From: CAZLYK01 sp964563495 | Lineage (GTDB): Bacteria > Acidobacteriota > Blastocatellia > RBC074 | Assembly: GCA_964563495.1 (NCBI GenBank) | Contig: CAZLYK010000181.1 | Coordinates: 1-9,368 of the forward strand | Length of the DNA: 9,368 nt | Direction of reading: 5' to 3' | Part shown: positions 1-7,443 of the stretch, one piece after another | Numbering within the stretch: position 1 is the first letter of the stretch | How the letters are laid out: each line of letters begins with the position of its first letter | The notes under the pieces: model-generated | What the model was told of the DNA's origin: nothing | Seen by the model: only the letters and a program-made list of their open reading frames with translations | The model's database searches: none | Position numbers and translations under genes: made by a program

Positions 1-924
1 GAGACACGACAACTGACAGTTCGGTTCGGAGACTTCACCGCAGTAGACCGGGTCACACTCGGTGTCGAAGAGGGCGAGATCTTCGGATTTCTGGGCCCCA
101 ACGGCTCGGGCAAGACAACCCTCATCAAAACCCTGTGCGGTCTGCTCACTCCGGCGCAGGGCAGCGGCACGGTCCTTGGTTTTGATTGCGTGAAAGAATC
201 GGACAATATTCGCCAAAATGTCGGCTATATGTCACAGAAGTTCAGCCTTTATGAAGACCTGACCGTGGTCGAGAATATAGACTTTTACGCCGGGATCTAC
301 GGTTTGAGCGACAGCTACCTCAAGCAACGCAAGGATGCGGTGATCGCCATGACCCACCTTGAACCTTACCTGGAGAGACGCGCGGGGAAGCTTTCCGGCG
401 GGTGGAAACAGCGTTTGGCTCTGGCCTGCTCCTTTATTCACGAGCCCCGGCTGATGTTCCTCGATGAGCCGACTGCCGGGATAGACCCCGTCGCCCGACG
501 AGACCTGTGGGACCTGCTCTTTCAACTCTCGGGAGAGGGTGTGACCTTCTTCGTGACCACGCATTATATGGACGAGGCTGAACGATGCGGCCGCGTCGGA
601 TACATCTACCTGTCGAAACTGATCGCTTACGGAACCCCCGACGAGTTGAAACAGATTCCCGAAGTCTCACCGGCCGGAACCCGCCGGGTAGAGGTAAATA
701 CTCCACAGACCTCCAGTGCTCTTGCCGCAATCAAGCGCCGGCCTTATGTCATGAGTGCGACCATCTTCGGCCAGTCGATTCATCTGCTCATGAATGAGGA
801 GGTAGGGTTGGACCAGGTCAAAAGTGACCTCGCGCAGGCCGGCTTCAGAGAGGCCGACCTGAGGCCGATCACACCCTCGCTCGAAGACGTCTTTGTGACC
901 ATGACCAATAACCTGAAGGAATAG
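1..924 (+). CDS. ABC-2 type exporter ATP-binding protein (5' end missing)
   Basis: This is the ATP-hydrolysing subunit that powers an ABC-2 type exporter at the inner face of the cytoplasmic membrane. The frame is open from base 1, so the start lies outside the window; 307 residues are visible and only a few are likely missing, because the usual opening strand (TRQLTVRFGDFTAVD) is present. In order: Walker A GPNGSGKT (visible residues 32-39), Q-loop YMSQKFSLYEDL, ABC signature LSGGWKQR (131-138), Walker B LMFLDEP (151-157) with catalytic E156, and the H-loop TTHYMDEAE with H188. The C-terminal third is the regulatory tail typical of the CcmA/DrrA/YbhF group, ending in the SLEDVFVTMT pattern. 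The LSGGWKQRLALA form of the signature fits YbhF-like multidrug exporters. The permease starts 5 bp after the stop, so the two are co-translated. A HlyD-type periplasmic adaptor might lie upstream, out of view. The substrate cannot be told from sequence. Confidence 0.95.
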   Translation, partial: ETRQLTVRFGDFTAVDRVTLGVEEGEIFGFLGPNGSGKTTLIKTLCGLLTPAQGSGTVLGFDCVKESDNIRQNVGYMSQKFSLYEDLTVVENIDFYAGIYGLSDSYLKQRKDAVIAMTHLEPYLERRAGKLSGGWKQRLALACSFIHEPRLMFLDEPTAGIDPVARRDLWDLLFQLSGEGVTFFVTTHYMDEAERCGRVGYIYLSKLIAYGTPDELKQIPEVSPAGTRRVEVNTPQTSSALAAIKRRPYVMSATIFGQSIHLLMNEEVGLDQVKSDLAQAGFREADLRPITPSLEDVFVTMTNNLKE

Positions 925-929
925 GCCAA

Positions 930-2108
930 ATGAAAGTTCCAGCACCAAATGGCGACAAAGTTGAGCGCCGGCTGCCGGTGAAAAGAGTCAATCCCGTCAA
1001 CGGTCTCATCCCGGTTCTGCGCAAAGAAGCGATTCACATTCGGCGTGACCCGATGGCGCTCTTCCTGACCGTACTCATCCCGCTCCTGCAAATGTTTATG
1101 ATCGGGTTTGCCATCAACACCAATGTGCGGGACCTTCCGACGATCGTCTTTGACGCGGCAAGGACCCAGGAGAGTCGCCGCCTGCTCGACCGGTTTGTCA
1201 ACTCCGATGATTTCAAGATTGTCTCGACCGCCTCATCCGATGACCAGATGAACCGCGAAATCATCGCCGGCCGGGCGAAGGTCGGAATCAAGATCCCGCC
1301 GGATTATTCGCGACTCCTGCTCGCGGGTGAGTCCGCCAGCATCCTCGTCCTGGTCGACGGATCGGAATCCTCTGTCGCAGGCGAAGCCGTCAATGTGGCC
1401 AATGCCATAGCTCTGCGCGAATCGATTGAACGGGCGATGAGCTCGTCGATAAAAATACAGCAGTTGCCGGTCGAGGCCAGACCCAAAATCCTCTTCAACC
1501 CCGATTCGCGTTCCGCCAATTTTCTCATTCCGGGCATGCTCGCGGTGCTGATTCAGATCATGACCGTCATGCTGACGGCGCTCTCGATCGTCCGCGAGCG
1601 GGAGCGCGGAACCCTGGAACAGCTCTACATGACCCCGGTCAAACCACTCGGACTCATGATCGGCAAGATCGTCCCGTACGCGATCGTGGCCTTTGCCGAA
1701 CTGAGCGTCATGCTCTTTTTTATGCGCTGGGCATTTGGCGTACCGATCAACGGTAGTGTGATCCTGCTGCTGACACTGACATTGCCGTTTATCATCACTA
1801 TGCTCGGTCTGGGACTCCTGATCTCGACCCGGGCCCAATCTCAGCAGGAAGCCATGCAGGCCGCATTCGGGACCATGATGCCCTCTATCTTTCTCTCCGG
1901 ATACATCTTCCCGATCAGCACCATGCCCAAGTTCTTTCAATTCATCAGCAGTATCATTCCAACCACATACCTGATCGAAATCTTTCGCGCGATCATACTT
2001 CGCGACGCCGGGATCGACGCGCTCTGGCGCCAGGCGTCGGTCTTAACGTTCATGAGTATCTTTCTGATCACCGTCAGCGCCCTCCGCTTCAAAAAGAAGA
2101 TCGGGTAA
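930..2108 (+). CDS. ABC-2 type exporter membrane permease
   Basis: This is the membrane-spanning partner of the preceding ATPase, forming the export channel. Its 392 residues show the ABC-2 layout: a cytoplasmic N-terminus with the elbow sequence RKEAIHIRRDP (31-41), TM1 at about 42-62, a large extracytoplasmic domain at about 63-197, then a block of about five hydrophobic segments at roughly 198-220, 247-267, 277-298, 309-332 and 370-386. The cytoplasmic loop RERERGTLEQL (222-232) followed by YMTPVKPLGLMIGKI is the family hallmark that contacts the ATPase. The protein ends in a positive tail, RFKKKIG. The ATG at 930 is preceded by AAGGA (916-920) inside the 3' end of the ATPase gene, about 9 bases away. 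It resembles YbhS/YbhR. Those work as a heteromeric pair, but only one permease is present downstream, so the exporter is either homodimeric or has a second permease upstream of the window. Confidence 0.94.
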   Translation: MKVPAPNGDKVERRLPVKRVNPVNGLIPVLRKEAIHIRRDPMALFLTVLIPLLQMFMIGFAINTNVRDLPTIVFDAARTQESRRLLDRFVNSDDFKIVSTASSDDQMNREIIAGRAKVGIKIPPDYSRLLLAGESASILVLVDGSESSVAGEAVNVANAIALRESIERAMSSSIKIQQLPVEARPKILFNPDSRSANFLIPGMLAVLIQIMTVMLTALSIVRERERGTLEQLYMTPVKPLGLMIGKIVPYAIVAFAELSVMLFFMRWAFGVPINGSVILLLTLTLPFIITMLGLGLLISTRAQSQQEAMQAAFGTMMPSIFLSGYIFPISTMPKFFQFISSIIPTTYLIEIFRAIILRDAGIDALWRQASVLTFMSIFLITVSALRFKKKIG

Positions 2109-2163
2109 TATATCCCGGATAGAACCAATAGCTTGATCACCCCGTAGGTTAGGGTGTATAGAT

Positions 2164-2191
2164 TTGAAATCTTGTCGATCCTGGCTATCTT
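2164..2191 (+). promoter_or_regulatory. Candidate sigma70-like promoter for the kinase gene
   Basis: TTGAAA (2164-2169) and TATCTT (2186-2191) are separated by 16 bases and lie 20 bases before the chosen ATG at 2211, leaving a very short leader that would still hold the GGAAG ribosome-binding stretch. The 102-bp gap after the exporter genes makes a separate promoter plausible. Matches this good occur by chance, so this is only a candidate. Confidence 0.2.
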
Positions 2192-2210
2192 GGATTTATG
2201 GAAGCGAAGC

Positions 2211-4616
2211 ATGACGGAACCGATAGACCACAACCTCAGTGAGGGATCAGAGATCACCTGGTACGGAATGAGATCCGGGACGGTCCTGGCCGATCGCTAT
2301 CGGATTGAAAAACTGATCAGCCGCGGGGGAATGGGCGCGGTCTTTGTCGCCACGCAGCTCGGCCTGGATCGCTCAGTAGCCGTCAAGATATTGCTTCCGA
2401 CCCTGAGCGACGATCAGAAGGTCCATGAGAGATTCAGGCGCGAGGCGCGTTCGGCCGCTTCGCTGCGCCATCCAAACATAATCCAGATCTATGATTATGG
2501 GATCAGCGATCACGGTCCCTATCTGGTCATGGAGTATCTGACCGGCAAAAGTCTGAGACAGATCCTGCGCGAGAATACTTTGGGAATCAACCAGGCGGTT
2601 GAACTGATCGAGCAGATCTGTGCGGCGATCTCGGTGGCTCACACCGCGGGCATCATCCATCGCGACCTCAAACCCGATAACATCATGATCGAGGAGCATA
2701 ACCACGGGCAATACACGGCCAAAGTCCTCGATTTCGGGATCGCCAAAATTCGCGAAGCGCACGCTGAACAGGTCGATACGAACCTGACCGGCACCAACAT
2801 CATCGGGTCTCCGGCTTATATGTCACCCGAGCAGAGCCTCGGTCTGGAATTGGACGCCCGCTCAGACATCTACTCTCTCGGGATCATGCTCTATGAGATG
2901 CTCACCGGCAGCACGCCATTCGGCAAGGCATCTCCTTCGGCCATCCTGGCGCGCCAGATTCACGAAAACCCTCGCCCGGTCAGGGAATCGCGTAAAGAAA
3001 TCTCCGCGGCGATCGAGACCGCAGTCATGAAAGCCCTGGCCAAAGATCGCGAATCCCGCTTTGAGACGGTGACGGAGTTCGCCGAATCATTGCGCCTGGC
3101 CATTGATGACCCGGATCTTTTTGAAACCCGGCTGACCGGAGAAGACACGCTAGAGAAGGATGATTATTACGCGACCAGCTCCTCCACGACGCAACCCGCC
3201 GCAAACGGCTCGACCACGTTATCTGCATCGCATCGCCACCGGCTGGCTATTCTGCCGCTCAAAAACCTGGTCGGAGACGCCGAGATTGATTACCTGGGTT
3301 TTGCCCTCGCCGACAGCGTGATTACCCAGCTGGCTCCGATCAAGTCGCTCATCGTTCGTCCATCGTCAGCGATCGAAAAATACCGAAACCAGATGATCGA
3401 ACCGCGCACTGTCGGGCGGGAGCTGCAGGTCGAGTCGATCCTTTCCGGAAGCTACCTCAGATCCGGAGATCTATTTCGGGTCAATGTCCAGCTGATCGAC
3501 GTCAGGCAGAATGAGATCCTCTGGCAAGAGCGTATCGACCTCAAATATGAGAACGTCATCGTCTTACAGGATCGCATCTGTGAAGAGCTGATCCGTGGAC
3601 TCAAACTTCAGGTCTCGACCGATGAGCAGGAAGCGATCAAGCGCGACGAGGCTCATAATCCTCTCGCCTATGAGTTCTACCTGCGAGGACTGGGCTATTC
3701 AAACAGCCTCGAGGGTCACAAATACTCGCTCGAGATGCTCGAAGCCTCGATCGGCCTGGACCCGTTGTATGCGCCCGCATGGGCAGCTCTCGCCGGCAGA
3801 TACCTCAACGCCAGAGGATTCTTCCGCGATGAAACCATGTTCGACAAGGCCGAAATTGCGGCGCGAAAAGCGCTCGAGCTCAATCCGCAATTGCCCGCAG
3901 CTCATTTCTGGCTCGCCGTCTACTACGGCGAAAAGGGTGATCTCAAAAACGCTCTGGCGACCTGCAAACATCTTCTACAGGCCTCGCCCAACAGCGAATA
4001 CGCCTACCAGGCCATGGGCCACGCCTATGATTACGCCGGTCTGCCCGATGTCGCGCTGACCCTCTTCCGAAAGGCCGCAGAGATCAATCCGGTGAGCTAC
4101 CCGCACATGGTCGCTTTTATTCATTACCAGAAGGGCGAGTTTGCCGAGGCTCGGCGCGAATTCGAGAGGCAGACGGACGTCTGCCATGAAATGGCCTTCT
4201 GGCTCTCGGTCATCAATTACCTGGAAGGCGATTTCGCCGCGGCGATTCAATTGCTTGAGCCAATCTCTTCCGATCAGTTCACCAGCCTCTTTCAGGTCAT
4301 GCCATCCGCCCTCCTGGCGATCATCAGAAACGAAAAAGATCAGGGCGTCTCGCTCCTCGATCAAGCCTCCTCCTCAGGTGTTCAACTCGGCAGCTATCAC
4401 TATCTCATCTTCGCCGAGCTTTACGCCCAGCTCGGTGAGCTCGATAAATGCCTGGAGATGCTTCGCGGAACGATCAAAACCGGTTACGGAAACTATCCTT
4501 TCCTGATCAAAGACCCGATGCTCGAACCCGTTCGCCAGCGACCCGAATTCATCCAAATCGCCGAAGCCGTCAGAAAACTGCAATCGAGTCTTCAGTTGAT
4601 GCTCGTCACCGGCTGA
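2211..4616 (+). CDS. Ser/Thr protein kinase with TolB/FlgO-like and TPR regions
   Basis: This is a cytosolic signalling kinase of 801 residues that phosphorylates Ser/Thr on unknown targets. The PknB-like kinase domain (about 30-300) has the glycine loop ISRGGMG (36-42), ATP-binding K59 in AVK, catalytic loop HRDLKPDN (150-157), metal-binding DFG (174-176) and the SPEQ activation-segment end (205-208), so it looks active and of the RD class. A Ser/Thr/Ala-rich linker (about 320-342) follows. Residues about 343-470, opening LAILPLKNL with a later SGSYLRSGDLFRVNVQL, match the TolB/FlgO-like domain common in TPR-tailed regulators. Helical TPR-type repeats fill about 485-760 (for example AEIAARKALELNP), and the tail IKDPMLEPVRQRPEF is typical of that architecture. 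No signal peptide or transmembrane segment is visible, unlike many bacterial PknB proteins. I chose ATG 2211, with GGAAG just upstream. A GTG at 2154 would add 19 residues of low similarity to the family. Confidence 0.92.
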   Translation: MTEPIDHNLSEGSEITWYGMRSGTVLADRYRIEKLISRGGMGAVFVATQLGLDRSVAVKILLPTLSDDQKVHERFRREARSAASLRHPNIIQIYDYGISDHGPYLVMEYLTGKSLRQILRENTLGINQAVELIEQICAAISVAHTAGIIHRDLKPDNIMIEEHNHGQYTAKVLDFGIAKIREAHAEQVDTNLTGTNIIGSPAYMSPEQSLGLELDARSDIYSLGIMLYEMLTGSTPFGKASPSAILARQIHENPRPVRESRKEISAAIETAVMKALAKDRESRFETVTEFAESLRLAIDDPDLFETRLTGEDTLEKDDYYATSSSTTQPAANGSTTLSASHRHRLAILPLKNLVGDAEIDYLGFALADSVITQLAPIKSLIVRPSSAIEKYRNQMIEPRTVGRELQVESILSGSYLRSGDLFRVNVQLIDVRQNEILWQERIDLKYENVIVLQDRICEELIRGLKLQVSTDEQEAIKRDEAHNPLAYEFYLRGLGYSNSLEGHKYSLEMLEASIGLDPLYAPAWAALAGRYLNARGFFRDETMFDKAEIAARKALELNPQLPAAHFWLAVYYGEKGDLKNALATCKHLLQASPNSEYAYQAMGHAYDYAGLPDVALTLFRKAAEINPVSYPHMVAFIHYQKGEFAEARREFERQTDVCHEMAFWLSVINYLEGDFAAAIQLLEPISSDQFTSLFQVMPSALLAIIRNEKDQGVSLLDQASSSGVQLGSYHYLIFAELYAQLGELDKCLEMLRGTIKTGYGNYPFLIKDPMLEPVRQRPEFIQIAEAVRKLQSSLQLMLVTG

Positions 4617-4649
4617 TGCTTGTGATCGGCACTCCTCGGGATTGACCTT

Positions 4650-4715
4650 TCGACATGATTTATGCAGGATTGAACAAGATATATGTCTTGATCAATCCTG
4701 CATAAATCATGTCGA
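4650..4715. repeat. Perfect 24-bp inverted repeat between kinase gene and purH
   Basis: Arm 4650-4673 is exactly the reverse complement of 4692-4715, with 18 bases between. Inside that spacer CAAGA (4675-4679) pairs with TCTTG (4686-4690) after one A-A mismatch, leaving a TATATG tip. The result is a hairpin of 24 bp, one mismatch and 5 bp. The left side carries ACATGAT (4653), GCAGGAT (4664) and ACAAGAT (4674), spaced 11 and 10 bp. It begins 33 bases after the kinase stop and ends 27 bases before the purH ATG. No run of T follows the right arm, so it is not a textbook intrinsic terminator. It may instead be a transcript-end structure or a purH leader hairpin. Confidence 0.93.
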
Positions 4716-4742
4716 TCATGTCTATTGCCCGGGAGAATAACC

Positions 4743-6371
4743 ATGACAAATTCATTAAAGCAAGTATCACGTGCACTCATCAGCGTTTCAGACAAGACTG
4801 GGGTCGTTGCATTGGCGCAAAAGCTCGCTCAACACAAGATCGAGATCATCTCGACGGGCGGGACGGCAAAGCTCCTGCGTGAAAACGGATTGAAGGTCCG
4901 CGATGTCTCGGAGGTCACCGGATTCCCCGAGATGCTGGATGGGCGAGTCAAGACACTGCATCCGAAGGTTCACGGCGGAATCCTGGGCATACGCGGTAAC
5001 GCAGAGCACAGGGCAAAAATGCTCGAACATCAGATCGAGCCGATCGATCTGGTCGTCGTCAACCTCTACCCTTTCCGCCAGACCATCCAACAGCCGGGCG
5101 TCTCGATGGAAGACGCGATCGAAAACATCGACATCGGAGGGCCGGCGATGATCAGGTCCGCAGCCAAGAATCATGATGACGTCGCGGTGGTCGTCGACCC
5201 GGCCGATTACGAGCTGATCGGCTCAACGCTCGATCAGCACCAAGGATCGCTGCCGTCTGATCTTCGCTACCGGCTGGCGCTGACCGCCTTTCGCCAGACA
5301 TCCGGATATGACGGAGAAATCGCGCGCTTTCTGGCTTCACGCCTGCCGGCAAAGGTTGACGAGTCCTCGGAATTGCCCGGCGAGATAAATCTCAGCCTGA
5401 AGAAACGGGCGGACTTGCGTTATGGCGAAAACCCTCACCAGCGTGCAGCGCTTTACAGCCTGGCCGGTGCAGAGGAACACGGCGTCGCTACGGCCGAGCA
5501 GCTGCAGGGAAAAGAGCTTTCATACAACAACCTCATCGACAGCGACGCGGCCTGGGAGCTGGTCAAAGAGATTCATGGCATGTTTCTGCTGGATTTACGA
5601 GCTCGGGGCGCGGTCACCGCGCACGATCTACCACACACGTGCGCGATCATCAAACACACCAATCCCTGCGGAGTCGGTGTGGCCTCAAATGCCCTGGAAG
5701 CCTTCGCCAGTGCCAAGGCGACCGATCCGGTTTCGGCTTTTGGCGGGATTATTGCCTTCTCCAACCTGGTCGATGAAGCGGCAGCCGTCGAGATCGCCGA
5801 GATGTTCGCCGAAGTGATCATCGCACCGGACTTCACGGCTCAAGCCCGGCAGGTCCTGAGCGCCAAGAAGAACCTGCGCGTACTGCGCATGGGTGAGGCC
5901 GAGAGTGACTCGCCCCGGCTCGAACTGCGCAGGATCAGCGGAGGGATCCTGGTTCAGGATCGCGACGATCAACTGATCGACGAGGAAAAGTTCGAAATCG
6001 TGAGCAGCCGCAAACCCGGCGTGGCTGAAATGCGGGCACTCAGATTCGCCTGGGCGATCTGCAAACACGTCAAATCCAACGCGATCGTCTATGCGGCCGA
6101 GAATCAGTTGATCGGCGTCGGCGCCGGCCAGATGTCGCGTGTGGATTCAGTCAGGATCGGCGCGATCAAGGCCCATCTGCCCCTCGCCGGCAGCGTGCTG
6201 GCTTCCGACGCCTTCTTCCCCTTTCGCGACGGGATTGACGAAGCCGCCAAACACGGAATTACCGCGATCATCCAACCCGGCGGCTCGGTCAGAGACAAAG
6301 AGGTGATCGAAGCCGCAAATCAACACCAGCTGGCCATGGTCTTTACCGGCCTGCGACATTTTAAGCACTAG
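4743..6371 (+). CDS. purH: Bifunctional AICAR transformylase / IMP cyclohydrolase
   Basis: PurH catalyses the last two steps of de novo purine synthesis in the cytosol: formylation of AICAR using 10-formyltetrahydrofolate, then ring closure of FAICAR to IMP. It has 542 residues, slightly longer than the roughly 530 of E. coli PurH. The N-terminal MGS-like cyclohydrolase domain (about 8-150) shows ISVSDKTG (13-20), STGGTAKLL (37-45), GRVKTLHPKVHGG (67-79) and VNLYPF (106-111). The transformylase part has RADLRYGENPHQR (222-234), KELSYNNLIDSDAA (257-270), the catalytic Lys-His pair in KHTNPCG (K304, H305), DPVSAFGG (328-335), CKHVKSNAIV (440-449) and a C-terminal FTGLRHFKH. An apparent extra stretch of about 18 residues sits just before the KHTNPCG motif. 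The ATG at 4743 has GGGAG at 4731-4735; a TTG at 4725 is in frame but lacks that support. No other pur gene adjoins it. The stop codon touches the large inverted repeat downstream. Confidence 0.97.
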   Translation: MTNSLKQVSRALISVSDKTGVVALAQKLAQHKIEIISTGGTAKLLRENGLKVRDVSEVTGFPEMLDGRVKTLHPKVHGGILGIRGNAEHRAKMLEHQIEPIDLVVVNLYPFRQTIQQPGVSMEDAIENIDIGGPAMIRSAAKNHDDVAVVVDPADYELIGSTLDQHQGSLPSDLRYRLALTAFRQTSGYDGEIARFLASRLPAKVDESSELPGEINLSLKKRADLRYGENPHQRAALYSLAGAEEHGVATAEQLQGKELSYNNLIDSDAAWELVKEIHGMFLLDLRARGAVTAHDLPHTCAIIKHTNPCGVGVASNALEAFASAKATDPVSAFGGIIAFSNLVDEAAAVEIAEMFAEVIIAPDFTAQARQVLSAKKNLRVLRMGEAESDSPRLELRRISGGILVQDRDDQLIDEEKFEIVSSRKPGVAEMRALRFAWAICKHVKSNAIVYAAENQLIGVGAGQMSRVDSVRIGAIKAHLPLAGSVLASDAFFPFRDGIDEAAKHGITAIIQPGGSVRDKEVIEAANQHQLAMVFTGLRHFKH

Positions 6372-6481
6372 AAAATAGACGGGATCAACAGGATTTTCAC
6401 AGGATTAAACAGGATCAAAAACAAGTCAGCAAGAGATCCTGTTTAATCCTGTGAAAATCCTGTTGATCCCGTCTATTTTCT
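6370..6481. repeat. Perfect 47-bp inverted repeat between convergent genes
   Basis: Arm 6370-6416 is the exact reverse complement of 6435-6481, separated by an 18-base spacer. Each arm carries three ACAGGAT units (left arm at 6388, 6399 and 6409; spacing 11 and 10 bp), preceded by a related CGGGAT. The outer ends are A-rich going in and T-rich coming out (CTATTTTCTT on the plus strand, CTATTTTCTA on the minus strand), so transcripts from either side would form a long stem followed by a U-rich stretch. It sits exactly where purH and the minus-strand gene meet and includes the last bases of both: the final AG of the purH TAG, and the last two codons (RK) and stop of the opposite gene. A bidirectional terminator or barrier is the simplest reading. 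Confidence 0.96.
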
Positions 6482-7288
6482 TCTTGAGGGTTGTCCGATA
6501 TGGATATGGGCGCCGGTGGCTGAACCAAAGATGGCGCCGCGAATGGCGATGAAGGAGATTCCCTGAGAACGTAGATAATCGATCAGCTCGCGTCCTTCGG
6601 TGCTGTCTGGGTGGATGGCGATGTCGATCGCCTCGTGGTGGTCAAATCCCAACCGGGTGTGAGTCTCTGATTGACCATAAGCGCTGATCGGCAGGGGTTT
6701 GGAGAATTTCAGCCGGAAGAAAGCATCGACCTTGGTAAAATCGCTCATCGCCCATCGGGTTGCGCCGACGTAGCGGATGAGCAAACCCGTTGATCTGAAT
6801 GTTCCGAGCGGCACGGCAGGCATCTGAGCCAGTTGCTCAGCGGCGTTAACCTCGGCCACCAGCTGATCGACCGAGTCGATCTGGCGGGACGTCTCAGACG
6901 TCCGGCTATGCGCTTCCGACATTGACTGTTCGCTCTCTTCAAGCTGCTTCCTGGCTATCAACCCTGCGTCCAGAAGCTTGCGGTTTTTAACTACGACCTC
7001 GGATAACCTGTCCTCGTCATTCTTCTGTAATGCGAGCAGACGCTCAAGGCTTTGGCGATAAGTCTGCGACGCCTCGATCAGCCTGGTTCGCGACTGGCTT
7101 GCCGCATCGGATAGCTCTTTCGCCTCCTGCTCAGTCATCTGCGGAGCCGCGGGAGGGACAATCACCCGCTTACGATTAACCTTCTGCGCTGTGACAAAAG
7201 GCGTCAAAGCCAACAAAATACCCGCTACCGCCACCCAGTGGATAAGCTGATTTGGATTCCCTCTTTTACCTGCCACAATCATTTTCAT
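6473..7288 (-). CDS. Exported coiled-coil protein with possible M15-like C-terminus
   Basis: No characterised function is recognised. The 271-residue protein has a positive N-terminus and a hydrophobic stretch (about 15-33) ending FVTA|QK, which fits a Sec signal peptide cleaved after A34, so it is probably periplasmic. Residues about 52-158 are rich in Glu, Gln, Lys, Arg, Ser and Leu and look like a long coiled coil. The C-terminal part (about 165-271) is compact: ETHTRLGFDHHEAIDIAIHPD, then EGRELIDYLRSQGI, then GAHIHIG. Candidate metal ligands are H217/H218, D222, H261 and H263. Their order, with an acidic E231 between, recalls the zinc site of M15-type D-Ala-D-Ala peptidases, but the canonical SxHxxGxAxD pattern is not met, so this is only a suggestion. 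The start at 7288 has a weak upstream GAG; an ATG two codons in (7282) is possible. The last two codons and the stop lie inside the large inverted repeat. It is transcribed divergently from the Memo gene. Confidence 0.85.
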   Translation of the reverse strand: MKMIVAGKRGNPNQLIHWVAVAGILLALTPFVTAQKVNRKRVIVPPAAPQMTEQEAKELSDAASQSRTRLIEASQTYRQSLERLLALQKNDEDRLSEVVVKNRKLLDAGLIARKQLEESEQSMSEAHSRTSETSRQIDSVDQLVAEVNAAEQLAQMPAVPLGTFRSTGLLIRYVGATRWAMSDFTKVDAFFRLKFSKPLPISAYGQSETHTRLGFDHHEAIDIAIHPDSTEGRELIDYLRSQGISFIAIRGAIFGSATGAHIHIGQPSRRK

Positions 7289-7443
7289 GTTTCTCGGAGA
7301 CTCATACGAAGCTTAAGCCCTTCTGGTTTCAAGGGCAAGGGAGTTTCCCCGGTCAAATTCATCCGTGCGTTTGTCAAATCAGAAAATTCAAAGCATCATG
7401 GGCGGGCAGATCCGGTCTGGAAAGTATCGGTTTGAAGATTGAT
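7289..7443. promoter_or_regulatory. Divergent intergenic region with GTCAAAT direct repeat
   Basis: This stretch between two divergent starts must hold the promoters of both genes. GTCAAAT occurs at 7352-7358 and again at 7373-7379, 21 bp apart, or two helical turns, which could be a paired regulator site. TTGTCA (7371-7376) with CATCAT (7394-7399) after a 17-base spacer is a weak plus-strand promoter candidate. The minus strand has an exact TTGACA (7377-7372), but no matching -10 is seen. All of these calls are tentative. Confidence 0.3.

Noticed and set aside
1233..1940. 235-codon minus-strand open frame opposite the permease
   Set aside because: Its His/Asp/Gln/Arg-rich composition is typical of an antisense shadow, and the plus-strand frame encodes a clear ABC-2 permease.
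2138..2156. Possible terminator hairpin CACCC/GGGTG after the exporter genes
   Set aside because: The stem is only 5 bp with a 9-base loop and no T-run; too weak to call.
2154..2210. GTG start adding 19 residues (MYRFEILSILAILDLWKRS) to the kinase
   Set aside because: The added stretch overlaps the likely promoter, has no good ribosome site, and precedes the ATG at 2211, which does. It is hydrophobic by chance rather than a clear signal peptide.
3595..4059. Open frame of 154 codons inside the kinase gene, same strand, other phase
   Set aside because: Its Arg/Ser/Pro-rich composition is typical of an out-of-frame reading of the TPR region, which is continuous in the main frame.
6388..6415. 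CRISPR-like or tandem array reading of the three ACAGGAT copies
   Set aside because: The units are 7 bases with 3-4 base gaps, and the whole stretch is one arm of an inverted repeat. No spacers of CRISPR size and no cas genes are present.
6370..6481. Mobile element (MITE) with terminal inverted repeats
   Set aside because: No target-site duplication is visible at the ends and there is no internal sequence beyond an 18-base spacer, so a hairpin repeat fits better. Past mobility is not excluded.
7252..7443. Longer Memo start giving 64 more residues
   Set aside because: It overlaps the coding start of the divergent gene, the residues look non-coding (Cys/Phe/Ser-rich), and family similarity begins at 7444.
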